A DNA stretch of 17,070 bases, taken from assembly GCA_910588825.1 (NCBI GenBank), contig CAJURF010000078.1, positions 1-17,070 of the forward strand. Direction: 5' to 3'. A program made the position numbers and the translations under genes. Source of the stretch: an uncultured Lachnospiraceae bacterium. Lineage in GTDB: Bacteria > Bacillota > Clostridia > Lachnospirales > Lachnospiraceae. Shown piece by piece: positions 8,110 to 15,793 of the stretch. The notes under the pieces were generated by a model. The model did not search any database, had not been told where the DNA came from, and saw nothing but the letters and a program-made list of their open reading frames with translations. Numbering within the stretch: position 1 is the first letter of the stretch; each line of letters begins with the position of its first letter.

Positions 8110-8391
8110 TCAGCCGCCTGCCTTCCCGGATGCTTTTCCCTTTTTCGCCGGCTGGGAATCTGCAGGGTGCCTGTCCTTACCGCTGTCAAATTCCCCGGCC
8201 CCCGAAAGCCTGCATTTCAGCTCCTCATTTTCTGTCTTCAACGCCGCGTACTCTCCATAGGGGACCGTCTTATTGCGTCCATGGGCAATGATTTCCCCGT
8301 CATCATCCACAATGTCATAGCCCGCGTCCTGATAGGCTTTTTTCTGGGCGTCCCCGATTGTATATTCCTTGTTTCCTTTTACTGCTTTCAT
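8110..8391 (-). CDS. Small phage head protein of unknown function
   Basis: 93 residues, ATG at 8391, GGGAGGA five bases upstream. It starts MKAVKGNKEYTIGDAQKKAYQDAGYDI with a compact alpha-beta segment, then a short coiled region (YAALKTENEELKCRL) and a Lys/Gly/Ser-rich, probably disordered tail. Similar small genes often follow the major capsid gene in Clostridia phages, where they may be capsid accessory or DNA-packaging helpers. No domain with a known activity is recognised. Confidence 0.75.
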   Translation of the reverse strand: MKAVKGNKEYTIGDAQKKAYQDAGYDIVDDDGEIIAHGRNKTVPYGEYAALKTENEELKCRLSGAGEFDSGKDRHPADSQPAKKGKASGKAGG

Positions 8392-8400
8392 TTTTCCTCC

Positions 8401-9285
8401 CTATGCACTTACATGAATGGAGCACCCTTCCACCTTTTTCTCCAGCAGGAACAAGTCTCCATAACAACGGTTCTGGTACAGATAGCCATCCGCAGTCCTG
8501 GAATCCGTTCCCGGTGTAAACAGCTTGATATAGCTGTATTTATCCCGGCATACCTGGCAGGACGGATGAAGCATAATCCAATCAATCTGCTTCGCGTCTG
8601 CCGCCGCTGTACACCCGTCAGTGAAGTCATACTTTGTTTTCATCCTGGCAGCCGGCACCATTTTCAGGGCTACATCGTCCAGCGAATGTACGCTCCGGTT
8701 AATGGTCAGCGGCGTGGTAACGGTGATTGTCCTCTGAAGGCCCTGAGCCTCTTTGACCATTTTATTCATGGAAGGCGTCACATACAGAATCCGGCCTTCT
8801 TCCGGCACCCCCGCCTCATCCATTACGGCCATTTCCTCATCAAACATTTCCAGAAAATTCTGCACGGTCACTGAATCCGTCACAATCCGGCCGGAATAGG
8901 TTTCCAGCTCCGAATGAATTTTAGAGAACCGGTAAGAATCTTTTTCCGGGATGGCCTGTTCGGTCTCGAAGGTATTCTGGATGTTTGCCACGGACAAGGT
9001 AAGATTCGTTTCATCTATATCCATGGGATCAATCCAGAATTCGATATCCCTGTCATGCTCCAGCTTTTTCGGCTCCCAGTCGTTGGAAAGCGTGCCTGTG
9101 TTGAATCCCGGGGTCCGGGTATGGTCTTTGTAGCCAGATACTGTCATTCTTGGAAGCTTAATGGTCTGCGCGTTGATGAATTTCACTTCCGGATGGCTCT
9201 GTGTCAGCGCATCCGAGCACAGCTCTTTTGCATATTTCTGCTGTAACAGACTGGTAAATGTCTCTGCATATTCATATACTGCCAT
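8401..9285 (-). CDS. Major capsid protein
   Basis: 294 residues, ATG at 9285 with GGAGGG seven to eight bases upstream. It follows a scaffold-like gene and precedes the connector genes. Starts MAVYEYAETFTSLLQQKYAKEL, then TIKLPRMTVSGYKDHTR, the strand pattern of HK97-fold capsid proteins of the A118/clostridial group, where no protease domain is fused. A WIDPMDIDETN motif and a C-terminal GYLYQNRCYGDLFLLEKK segment also fit. Length near 300 is normal for this group. It forms the icosahedral shell on the separately encoded scaffold. Confidence 0.93.
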   Translation of the reverse strand: MAVYEYAETFTSLLQQKYAKELCSDALTQSHPEVKFINAQTIKLPRMTVSGYKDHTRTPGFNTGTLSNDWEPKKLEHDRDIEFWIDPMDIDETNLTLSVANIQNTFETEQAIPEKDSYRFSKIHSELETYSGRIVTDSVTVQNFLEMFDEEMAVMDEAGVPEEGRILYVTPSMNKMVKEAQGLQRTITVTTPLTINRSVHSLDDVALKMVPAARMKTKYDFTDGCTAAADAKQIDWIMLHPSCQVCRDKYSYIKLFTPGTDSRTADGYLYQNRCYGDLFLLEKKVEGCSIHVSA

Positions 9286-9300
9286 GTTCTATCCCTCCTC

Positions 9301-9945
9301 TTATAATCCAAATGCCTTTTTCAGGGCGTCATCTGTTGCTGTGGTCTGCTGGTTTCCCCCTCCCGGCGCGCCGATCTGGAAGCCCTTCACATGCTGGGCC
9401 TGGGGTTTCAGTGCCGGGACGTCTTCCAGCACTTTGCTCAGCGCGTTTTTCAATGCTTCCTCGTTGATTTTCCCGTCCTGCCCCGCGGCTCCGCTTAAAT
9501 CTGCCATTTTCAGCACATAAGGAATCGTTTTGGCGTCAATTCCCAGCCCGAATGCGGCCATTACCGCAGCGCTTTTCACCTGTTCCTGCAGAAGAGCTTC
9601 TTTCGTCTGCACCAGTTCTTCCTGTATGGCTCCCACGTCCGGCTGGCTGGCCGCTTTTTGGGCTTTAAAGTCCGCAATGGCCTGCTCCGCCTCCTGCTGG
9701 CTGAGACCCTGCTGTTTGAAATAGGCCTTCAGGGCCGAATCCTCTTTCACCGCCAGCGTGCCGTCCAGCATCTGCTGGATTTTGCTGTAGTCAATCTGTG
9801 CGGCCTGCTGTCCCCCTCCCCCTGCCGGGTCCTGGTTCTGCCCCTGCTGGCTCTGTGGGGGCTGTCCTCCTGCCCCAGGATCACCACCGCCTGACGCGGG
9901 GTCTGCAAAGAGCTGGACATTCATGGGTATTCTACATCTGTTCAT
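9301..9945 (-). CDS. Capsid scaffolding protein
   Basis: 214 residues, ATG at 9945 with an AGGGG site eight or so bases upstream; the later ATG at 9924 (MNVQLFA) has none. Residues 18-48 are Gly/Gln/Pro-rich and probably disordered. Residues 50-130 are helical and coiled-coil prone (QEELVQTKEALLQEQVKSA), and the end is basic and helical (DDALKKAFGL), as in phage scaffolds that bind the capsid shell with the C-terminus. It is placed just before the major capsid gene. It overlaps the preceding small gene by 14 nt. Confidence 0.9.
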   Translation of the reverse strand: MNRCRIPMNVQLFADPASGGGDPGAGGQPPQSQQGQNQDPAGGGGQQAAQIDYSKIQQMLDGTLAVKEDSALKAYFKQQGLSQQEAEQAIADFKAQKAASQPDVGAIQEELVQTKEALLQEQVKSAAVMAAFGLGIDAKTIPYVLKMADLSGAAGQDGKINEEALKNALSKVLEDVPALKPQAQHVKGFQIGAPGGGNQQTTATDDALKKAFGL

Positions 9946-10111
9946 TTTGTGTTCCCCTTTCTGGTTTTGTACTTTCTTTCACTTTTTCCACATATCCAAA
10001 ATTCAGCAGTTTCTCTGCCCGTTTTTTATCTGCATCGAATACTGCCCCTTTCTCTCTCAGTTTTAATCCGTTTTCCCGGTCTCTGAAATCAATGACTGCT
10101 CTTACTTTCGT
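9932..10111 (-). CDS. Small conserved-looking phage protein with ACG start codon
   Basis: Open frame of 59 codons with no ATG, GTG or TTG before the middle of the gene: an in-frame TAG lies 15 bases before ACG at 10111. That ACG stands exactly eight bases after a perfect AGGAGG (10120-10125). The product, (M)KVRAVIDFRDRENGLKL followed by a GAVFDADKKRAEKLL segment and GYVEKV, has the look of the small proteins often found just before scaffold genes. It ends inside the scaffold start. The combination of optimal site, protein-like sequence and tight packing argues for a real gene using ACG, or for a recently mutated ATG. ATT at 10096 is a weaker alternative. Confidence 0.7.
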   Translation of the reverse strand, partial: TKVRAVIDFRDRENGLKLREKGAVFDADKKRAEKLLNFGYVEKVKESTKPERGTQNEQM

Positions 10112-10119
10112 GGCGTTTT

Positions 10120-10125
10120 CCTCCT
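10120..10125 (-). promoter_or_regulatory. Ribosome binding site AGGAGG for the ACG-start gene
   Basis: Perfect AGGAGG on the minus strand, eight bases before the ACG at 10111. No other start codon is within reach in any frame that opens a gene here. Confidence 0.75.
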
Positions 10126-10143
10126 AAAAATGGGTATAAAAAT

Positions 10144-10169
10144 GCCGCCAGCTTTTATCCGCTGGCGGC
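10144..10169 (-). terminator. Strong intrinsic terminator inside the late operon
   Basis: Perfect 9-bp GC-rich stem GCCGCCAGC / GCTGGCGGC with an 8-base loop, followed on the minus strand by ATTTTTAT and a second T run. It begins one base after the stop of the candidate immunity gene. The plus strand has no T tract, so it acts on minus-strand transcripts only. Confidence 0.85.
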
Positions 10170-10170
10170 G

Positions 10171-10353
10171 TCAGTCTATGACATCCGGCAATTCTTTTCC
10201 CGTTCTGATTGCTTTTTTTATGTCCGCAACATACTCTCCATATTCATCGGCTCCATATTCTACTTCCATATATCCCCATGGGTAATCTCCAAACATCGCA
10301 CAGTACTCTTCGTTTAATTTTTTAAGTTCTTCTGTGTCTTCTCCATACCACAT
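10171..10353 (-). CDS. Small acidic protein, candidate immunity protein to the MuF toxin tip
   Basis: 60 residues, ATG at 10353 overlapping the stop of the MuF gene as TAATG, so the two are translationally coupled. It has 16 Asp/Glu against 6 Lys/Arg, and aromatic patches (YPWGYMEVEYG, YGEYVADIKKAI), ending KELPDVID. Small, very acidic, cytosolic and directly behind a protein with a toxin-like C-terminus is the usual description of an immunity protein. Its base composition (about 38% G+C in sampled lines) matches the tip domain rather than the flanking genes. I recall similar short proteins near MuF toxins but cannot confirm a family. The immunity role is inference. Confidence 0.8.
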   Translation of the reverse strand: MWYGEDTEELKKLNEEYCAMFGDYPWGYMEVEYGADEYGEYVADIKKAIRTGKELPDVID

Positions 10354-12173
10354 TATCTGCTCACCGCCTTAATGATCCGTTCAAATTCTTTTGTCGTTTC
10401 CGGAAAGATATCCCTTAGGGATTCCATTACTTCCTCATCTCCGGAATAATACATTCTGCCATACTGCGCCCACGTCTCTTTTTGCAAGGCGCGCGCTCTT
10501 TTCCAATAATCGTCCGCATGCCTATACCCCAGCTTCACTTTCCCGCCGCTCATTCCATTTATAATGTCAGCCGTCCCGCGGTATTTCCGTTTTACGACCA
10601 GCTTACTGTAACTCTCGTCAAACATTTCTGGGTGTCTTGAGTATAGCATTTCCGGGATGATTTTTCCAGCTCTCTTTTCCATTTCCTGCAGTCTTTTATA
10701 ATCTGACAAGAGTTCCCTTTCCAGCCCGCCATTCTTTGTTACGCCGTATAGGTCATCTATTTCATGGAATAATTCATGTGCAATCGTGCTGTGGTCTACG
10801 TTTTTTGCCAGATACACGCATCTTTCTTTGCCTCTGAAAAAAGAACGCCTTCCATCTGAGCGCCTAAATTCTACCCGCTTATAAGCCTGCCGCAGCAATC
10901 TATATATGCTGTCATCCTCCACATGAATAAGGCTGTGATAAAATTCTTTCGCCTGTTCATCAACGCTTTTGCCAAATATTAATGACGACATCTTGGATTT
11001 CCAGTCGCTTTCCTGACTGCATCGTTGCTCCGTCAAGCTCCATTTTTCCGCTTTTCTTTGGCTCTCTGCCCGATTTTCCTCGTCCAGCGAATATTCTGCC
11101 AGACGTCTGAACCGTTCCGCCTGCCTCCTGGCATATTGCTGTTTTTTCTCCCGCTTTGCGCTCTGTCTGATATCTGACAGCTCTTTTTCTGTGTATTTAT
11201 CATCCGGCGGGGTGCTGATCCCCTCAAAATAAGTGGTGTGGCTGTCCCTGCACCGGGGATGGTAAAGGCCAGCAGCTATGGCAGAACTCATCAGCGGATA
11301 GGGGCCGTCTTTTCTGCTCCCGCCGCTCCACACATCGTCAATCAATATTTTGCCGCAGAAGGGCAGGCATTTAGGACAGGGATTGCCGCGTTTATTCATG
11401 ATAACCGTGGATATCCCCCATTCCTGGCGCTTTATGCCCTCCCCCTGAAGATAGGCCCGTTTCGCCGCTGTACGCAGGGCCATATCCGCGTAATCGGCCA
11501 GGGTATGCCGGGCGCCGTTTTTATAGACCACACAGTTGAGTCCCGCCGCCAGCATGTCCTTTGTGGCCATGTCCACTGCTTTTTCGTAGGTTCCCGCTCC
11601 GGTATTGGCGTATACCTGGGCATTGAATACTGCGCGGCGGTACTGGTCATCGGACATTCTCAGGATGGCTGTTTCTGCCTTTTCCATGTCATGGGCAGTG
11701 GCTTTTATCAGTGCGTCCAGTTCTCTTTCATTCAGCCGGAAAAACTCTCCGGTCAAGGGCTCTGTCTTACCCGTCCGCAGCATTTGAATCAGCTTTGGGA
11801 TTTTCTGCGCTGTCCCCACCCCGTCCAGCCCTTCCAGAATCTGCTGGATGCGTTCCGGCAGATGCGGAAAACGATATCCCCGCTGGATGGCACGCAGAAC
11901 AGCCAGCTCCTGTTCCATGCCGCCCGCCTCATTGGCCTGCCGGATCAGCTGCTCTATCCTGCCGTTCAGCTCCTTAAACCGCCTCCCGAACTTTTTCTGG
12001 TTCTCCCGCTTGTATTTCTCCAGGGCTTTCAGCTGCACGGCCTGCCACATGGCCCATTGTTTTTTCTCGTTGATTTCCTCCACCCGGTGCCGCTCCATGT
12101 TCCGTATCATGGAGGAAATCAGCTCCTTTTCTATGGCCGCAAATGCCTCTGCAATGTCATATAGATTATCCAT
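10353..12173 (-). CDS. MuF minor head protein (Phage_min_cap2) fused to a C-terminal zinc metalloprotease-like toxin domain
   Basis: 606 residues, ATG at 12173 with AAGGGGAT upstream, overlapping the previous gene by 8 nt. Residues 1-320 are a minor capsid / MuF protein: helical N-terminus, then GARHTLADYADMALRTAAKRA (220-240), Cys-rich NPCPKCLPFC (264-273) and YHPRCRDSHTTYF (304-316), the hallmark end of Phage_min_cap2. MuF proteins sit at the portal inside the head and can be injected with DNA. Residues 325-385 are a charged helical linker. Residues 390-606 form a separate domain with HELFH at 466-470 (HExxH zinc site) and a possible third ligand at Glu566 (LQKETWAQYG). Standard MuF proteins lack this. 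G+C drops from about 60% to about 40% where the tip begins. I infer a polymorphic toxin tip of peptidase type. Confidence 0.9.
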   Translation of the reverse strand: MDNLYDIAEAFAAIEKELISSMIRNMERHRVEEINEKKQWAMWQAVQLKALEKYKRENQKKFGRRFKELNGRIEQLIRQANEAGGMEQELAVLRAIQRGYRFPHLPERIQQILEGLDGVGTAQKIPKLIQMLRTGKTEPLTGEFFRLNERELDALIKATAHDMEKAETAILRMSDDQYRRAVFNAQVYANTGAGTYEKAVDMATKDMLAAGLNCVVYKNGARHTLADYADMALRTAAKRAYLQGEGIKRQEWGISTVIMNKRGNPCPKCLPFCGKILIDDVWSGGSRKDGPYPLMSSAIAAGLYHPRCRDSHTTYFEGISTPPDDKYTEKELSDIRQSAKREKKQQYARRQAERFRRLAEYSLDEENRAESQRKAEKWSLTEQRCSQESDWKSKMSSLIFGKSVDEQAKEFYHSLIHVEDDSIYRLLRQAYKRVEFRRSDGRRSFFRGKERCVYLAKNVDHSTIAHELFHEIDDLYGVTKNGGLERELLSDYKRLQEMEKRAGKIIPEMLYSRHPEMFDESYSKLVVKRKYRGTADIINGMSGGKVKLGYRHADDYWKRARALQKETWAQYGRMYYSGDEEVMESLRDIFPETTKEFERIIKAVSR

Positions 12174-12402
12174 AGATGCTATCCCCTTGATTGGACAGAA
12201 CCCGGAACCCGGCGGCCCTGTACTGCCCAGCCAGCTGATTCAGCTGTTTTCTGCTCTCGCAGCGGATATTGCACAGCTCCGCGTAACTATTCTTTTCCAC
12301 CGCGTAAATTCCCAGGGGCACCTGCTCCTTTGCTGTCTTTAACAGCCCCTTGTATTCTCTGCGGCTCATCTTCCACAGTCTTTTTCCGATCCTTATTGTC
12401 AC
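12166..12402 (-). CDS. Small phage protein overlapping the portal gene
   Basis: 78 residues from GTG at 12402, six bases after AGGAGGTG (12409-12416). The GTG at 12411 lies inside that site and is rejected. Sequence: a basic N-terminus with WKMSRREYKGLLKTAKEQV, then GIYAVEKNSYAELCN and a C-terminal GFRVLSNQG. I recall homologous small genes between portal and MuF genes in clostridial prophages, of unknown role. The first 116 bases overlap the 3' end of the portal gene in another frame, and its stop overlaps the MuF start by 8 bases. Confidence 0.75.
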   Translation of the reverse strand: MTIRIGKRLWKMSRREYKGLLKTAKEQVPLGIYAVEKNSYAELCNIRCESRKQLNQLAGQYRAAGFRVLSNQGDSIYG

Positions 12403-13909
12403 CACCTGCACCTCCTGTACCGGTCTGAAAATCTCCTGCTTCCAGGTTTATCCCGGGCTCCTCTATTTCCGCAATCCCCTGCTCTGCTTTCAGCCGCTCT
12501 ACTTCCTCCTGTTTCCACGCCTCTTCTTTTGAGTCGCCATAAAGTTCTTCCACAGAGGCTTCTATGCTCATGATGCCGCCCTGGCGTCCTTTGGAGACTG
12601 TCTCCACCTGGCTTTCGAAAGAAGGGTTCGCGTACTCCCCGAATGGAATGGACGCTTTCACTTCTTCCAGCTCTTCCTGGCGCAGAAGATGGTACGCATT
12701 GATGCAGGCGGACACCAGCTCCGGCAGGGTCTCCTGTAATGCCTCAATCACCGCATTCCTGGTGTAGAGGGTGGCCTTTTCTTTCTCCCTCTGGGCCTCT
12801 GCGTTGTCCAGCTTCTTTACGTCGATTCCCAGGGTGGACGGCGACAGGATGCCCTGCAGACACAAATCCAGAGCCGTCACATAAGTTGCCAGGTAACTGT
12901 CATGGGGAATGACGGGCTGTTGTGTGCTGATCTCATTTTTCTGTCCCTCCCGCATGTCCCCGTCCGCGGCAAAGTACCGGTTGTCGAAGGGGTTTGGCTT
13001 CACCAGCTTTCCGGTTGCCGGATCATGGGGAACCAGACACTCTGGTATGTATGTTTTAGTCCTTCCCGCGCGGAGTGCATCCATCCACTGGGACCATGCT
13101 TCGTCTAAAGCATCGAAGCTGTCCAGCTTCCCGTCAAAAATAGAGCCTCCCCTGCCCTCAAATTTGCTGCTTTCGTATATCTGTATGGGGACGGCCAGAA
13201 GCAGGCTTTCGTCGAACGCAGCGTCCCCTGTGTTTTTCGTGGCGTCGATGGAATTCAGCGGCACCTCCTGCTCTCCCCGGTACAGATGATTCTTGATATA
13301 TCCATAACCATAATGCTCATGCAGGACATACTGCTGGGTTCCCGCTGTATACAGCGTTTTGAATACCACCTCCTTCAGCCGCCCCCGGTGCCTGATACAT
13401 TCCACCCTCTCTCCTGGAATCCACTCCAGCAGGGGGTACTGGCTGATCTTTGTGTCTATGGTGATCTTGTAAGCGCCGTCCCCAATAAACAGCATCTCCT
13501 TCAGCGACTTTCCAAACTCCTTTCGGAACCTGTTGTCCTCTGCAATCTTCTCCCACAACTGGCCCTGTGTGTCCTTCTCAAACTCAAAATCGTTCATGTC
13601 AGCCATGACAATACTGCTGATAGTCCTCACCATAAGCGCGGGAAGCCCGGTATGGATTTTCCGCATGTCCATGCCCGGGGTGCACCGGGATGCCCAGAAT
13701 TTTGTTTTATCCGCGTATTCCGGATTCTGCTGGTACATCTGCTCCAGCTCATTGCCGTCCCCCCGGTACCAGATACGGTTACGGATGGCAGACAGCTCAA
13801 AATCCATCACCTCATTGATCTGTATTGCATAAGGGCCGGCGGGTGTGAGCTGAAGCCAGTTCCGGATTCCTTTTTTGATTGTGTCGTTCAATTTTTTCAT
13901 CACTCCCAT
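12287..13909 (-). CDS. Portal protein (SPP1 gp6-like)
   Basis: 540 residues, ATG at 13909 three bases after the TerL stop; GGAGG is 11 bases upstream, and ATG at 13900 is a less likely alternative. It forms the dodecameric ring through which DNA is packaged. The sequence shows the SPP1-type portal order: N-terminal ASRCTPGMDMRKIHTGLPALM, core AEDNRFRKEFGKSLKEMLFIGDG with a beta-rich wing, and LQGILSPSTLGIDVKKLDNAEAQREKEK, a conserved crown-helix motif in Firmicute portals. The last 40 or so residues (GTGGAGGDNKDRKKT onward) are low-complexity and share DNA with the next gene in another frame. Confidence 0.95.
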   Translation of the reverse strand: MGVMKKLNDTIKKGIRNWLQLTPAGPYAIQINEVMDFELSAIRNRIWYRGDGNELEQMYQQNPEYADKTKFWASRCTPGMDMRKIHTGLPALMVRTISSIVMADMNDFEFEKDTQGQLWEKIAEDNRFRKEFGKSLKEMLFIGDGAYKITIDTKISQYPLLEWIPGERVECIRHRGRLKEVVFKTLYTAGTQQYVLHEHYGYGYIKNHLYRGEQEVPLNSIDATKNTGDAAFDESLLLAVPIQIYESSKFEGRGGSIFDGKLDSFDALDEAWSQWMDALRAGRTKTYIPECLVPHDPATGKLVKPNPFDNRYFAADGDMREGQKNEISTQQPVIPHDSYLATYVTALDLCLQGILSPSTLGIDVKKLDNAEAQREKEKATLYTRNAVIEALQETLPELVSACINAYHLLRQEELEEVKASIPFGEYANPSFESQVETVSKGRQGGIMSIEASVEELYGDSKEEAWKQEEVERLKAEQGIAEIEEPGINLEAGDFQTGTGGAGGDNKDRKKTVEDEPQRIQGAVKDSKGAGAPGNLRGGKE

Positions 13910-13912
13910 TTG

Positions 13913-15283
13913 CTATGCCGCCTCCGTTTCAAATCCAATCATTTGCCGGTAGGGAATCCACGCGTATTGATTGGCGTTAATGGTATGGTCATTGCGGTCT
14001 TCCGGCTCATCCTTTTCATCATCCCAGGAATACCGCTCCAGCTCTGCCAGGTGCTCCGCGCAGGTGTCTGACACTAAATAGCACCCCTGCTGAATCCAGC
14101 CCAGCTGCAGATTGATACGGTCAAGAATCTCTACTTTCTTGTACGCATCAATGAAATTATACAGACAGCCGTACAGACGCTTGTACTTCCTCAGCTCCGT
14201 AATCGTGGCCTGATCCGCACTGTCTATGAATACCTCTTTGGCAAATCCCCATTCCTTCCGGCACCGCTCCAGGAAATCCACAAATTTTACCGCTGTATCA
14301 GACGGTGCTAACGGCTGGTCCAGGTCTGCATTGCTGTATACCTTTTCTTCCAGCGTGATCAGCTTCCTGTCCTCTGTGATGCCCTGGAAAATCATGGCTA
14401 TAGTATCTGGAGATTTTGAAGAGTAGGAGGTGTCTAAACCAGCGGTAAATTTTTTGAATTTTATTTTTCCGTTCTTTATCTGCTGTTTTATCCATGCATG
14501 GGTAACCACGTGCTTTTTCCGGTCAAAATTGGGAAAAATCAAGCCCGTGGCCTTTCCTCTCAGACCCAGAATTTTATTCTTGTACAGCTTGGTGCCAGGA
14601 GGGGCGGATTGTATCTTTTTCTGTATGTCTTCTTCTGTCAGAGACAGATTGTCCCGGAACGTAAAGAACCAGTACCTCCATTTTGGCACTGGTTCTTCTT
14701 TTAATTCCGCCATGATCTCTTCCGGAACATCAGACGCGTATTTTTTATATGGCCGGGAACGGTTGATAAATTCTTTGTATACGGGAAGGTTCGGGTCATC
14801 CGGGTTGAGCGTGGCCATCAGGTATTCATTTCTGGTGGATATTTCCTCAACAAAAGCAATGCTGGCTGTATTGATTTCGTCTATGTACACGCACCCGAAC
14901 TGTGATCCCAGGGCAAGCTCCCATTTGTCCCGGTTGTCATAGCCTAACACGTAGATGATTTTTCCTTCAAACTTGATATGGGGCAGCTTGTTGTCCTTGT
15001 CCCCATTGCCGTAATACCTGGCACTTTTATGGATGTCCAGGATGCCGTTGTCCTGCTGGATGATGTTCTTCTCAGCGATCCCCGTGGTCTTTGCCGCTAT
15101 GACGTGCAGTTTTTTTCCACTTCTGCTCACCATCCGCATGAACTTGATGCCCGCCCCTACGGTAGTCTTTCCGCTGGCGGTGGTGCCCTCCAGGAAATCC
15201 GCGTCTACGTTGTCTACTGTGTTGATAAAATCAATGTATTTCTGGGACAGCGGGAAACTATTCTTCAAGGCCCCCACCGCCAA
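13913..15283 (-). CDS. Terminase large subunit (PBSX/XtmB type)
   Basis: 456 residues in the longest form. It is the packaging motor and headful or cos nuclease. Walker A is GTTASGKTT at 33-41, Walker B is CVYIDE at 131-136, and an ATPase coupling motif TLNPDDP lies at 158-164. The C-terminal RNase H-like nuclease has Asp284 (AGLDTSYSS), Asp355 (VFIDSAD) and Asp432 (DRNDHTINA). Start is uncertain: TTG 15283, GTG 15277 and TTG 15268 all lie within the overlap with TerS; TTG 15268 has a GGTGG at good distance and gives KNSFPLSQ near the N-terminus. No ATG is available. Confidence 0.95.
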   Translation of the reverse strand: MAVGALKNSFPLSQKYIDFINTVDNVDADFLEGTTASGKTTVGAGIKFMRMVSRSGKKLHVIAAKTTGIAEKNIIQQDNGILDIHKSARYYGNGDKDNKLPHIKFEGKIIYVLGYDNRDKWELALGSQFGCVYIDEINTASIAFVEEISTRNEYLMATLNPDDPNLPVYKEFINRSRPYKKYASDVPEEIMAELKEEPVPKWRYWFFTFRDNLSLTEEDIQKKIQSAPPGTKLYKNKILGLRGKATGLIFPNFDRKKHVVTHAWIKQQIKNGKIKFKKFTAGLDTSYSSKSPDTIAMIFQGITEDRKLITLEEKVYSNADLDQPLAPSDTAVKFVDFLERCRKEWGFAKEVFIDSADQATITELRKYKRLYGCLYNFIDAYKKVEILDRINLQLGWIQQGCYLVSDTCAEHLAELERYSWDDEKDEPEDRNDHTINANQYAWIPYRQMIGFETEAA

Positions 15284-15758
15284 TCTGGCTGATAATGTCG
15301 TCCAGCTTTTCTGAGGTTTCTACTGCCACATTCAGGTTGTCTTTGAACATACCCAGATGCCTGCCAATCATTTCAAGGGCTTTCAGTTTATCCCCCATTT
15401 TGATTTCTCTTTCAATGCCGTCCTCTCCGAAAGTCTTGACCTTCACAGACTGAATTGCGGCCGTATCGTCTGGGCAGGCGCCCTCCCGCAGGGTAGCATC
15501 CTCCATGTTGATTACGTCCTTTGCATTTACAAACGCAACGCATGCCAGCTCTCTCAGTACACGGTCTTGGTTAATCCCCGTACGGCGGGAGCGCTCTGCC
15601 ATCGCTTTTGATATTTCTGTCTGGATGCTAACATTTGCTAACATCCTGCTCGCCTGCTCATTTGCCGTTTTAGGGCTGTAACCGGCCCGTATGGCAGCCT
15701 GAGTGGCATTCAGATCAATCAGGTATTCTTCTATAAATCGTTTCTGTTTCTTTGTCAT
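15258..15758 (-). CDS. Terminase small subunit (XtmA / Terminase_2 type)
   Basis: 166 residues, ATG at 15758, AAGGCGG seven or so bases upstream. Residues 1-45 carry the classic TKKQKRFIEEYLIDLNATQAA start with a helix-turn-helix (AAIRAGYSPKTANEQASRML), which binds the packaging site. A central oligomerisation region and a C-terminal tail (KLDDIISQIGGGG) that contacts the large subunit follow. It is the first gene of the late operon and follows the putative late promoter and leader hairpin. Confidence 0.95.
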   Translation of the reverse strand: MTKKQKRFIEEYLIDLNATQAAIRAGYSPKTANEQASRMLANVSIQTEISKAMAERSRRTGINQDRVLRELACVAFVNAKDVINMEDATLREGACPDDTAAIQSVKVKTFGEDGIEREIKMGDKLKALEMIGRHLGMFKDNLNVAVETSEKLDDIISQIGGGGLEE

Positions 15759-15793
15759 TCAGGCCCGCCTTCTTTCTATATCACATAAAACAA

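Noticed and set aside
8109..8189. N-terminal extension of the connector gene to 8189
   Set aside because: It is the out-of-frame reading of the preceding gene's 3' end; ATG 8108 has AGGCGG and typical spacing.
10144..10169. Hairpin as an attachment site or mobile-element end
   Set aside because: It is followed on the minus strand by a T tract and directly follows a stop codon, which fits a terminator; no direct repeats or integrase are nearby.
11238..12164. 308-codon open frame on the plus strand
   Set aside because: It lies antisense to the well-supported MuF gene, has no recognisable motif, and reflects the high-G+C codon pattern of that gene.
13286..14071. 261-codon open frame on the plus strand
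   Set aside because: It is antisense across the portal/TerL junction, and the encoded sequence is not like any protein family I know.
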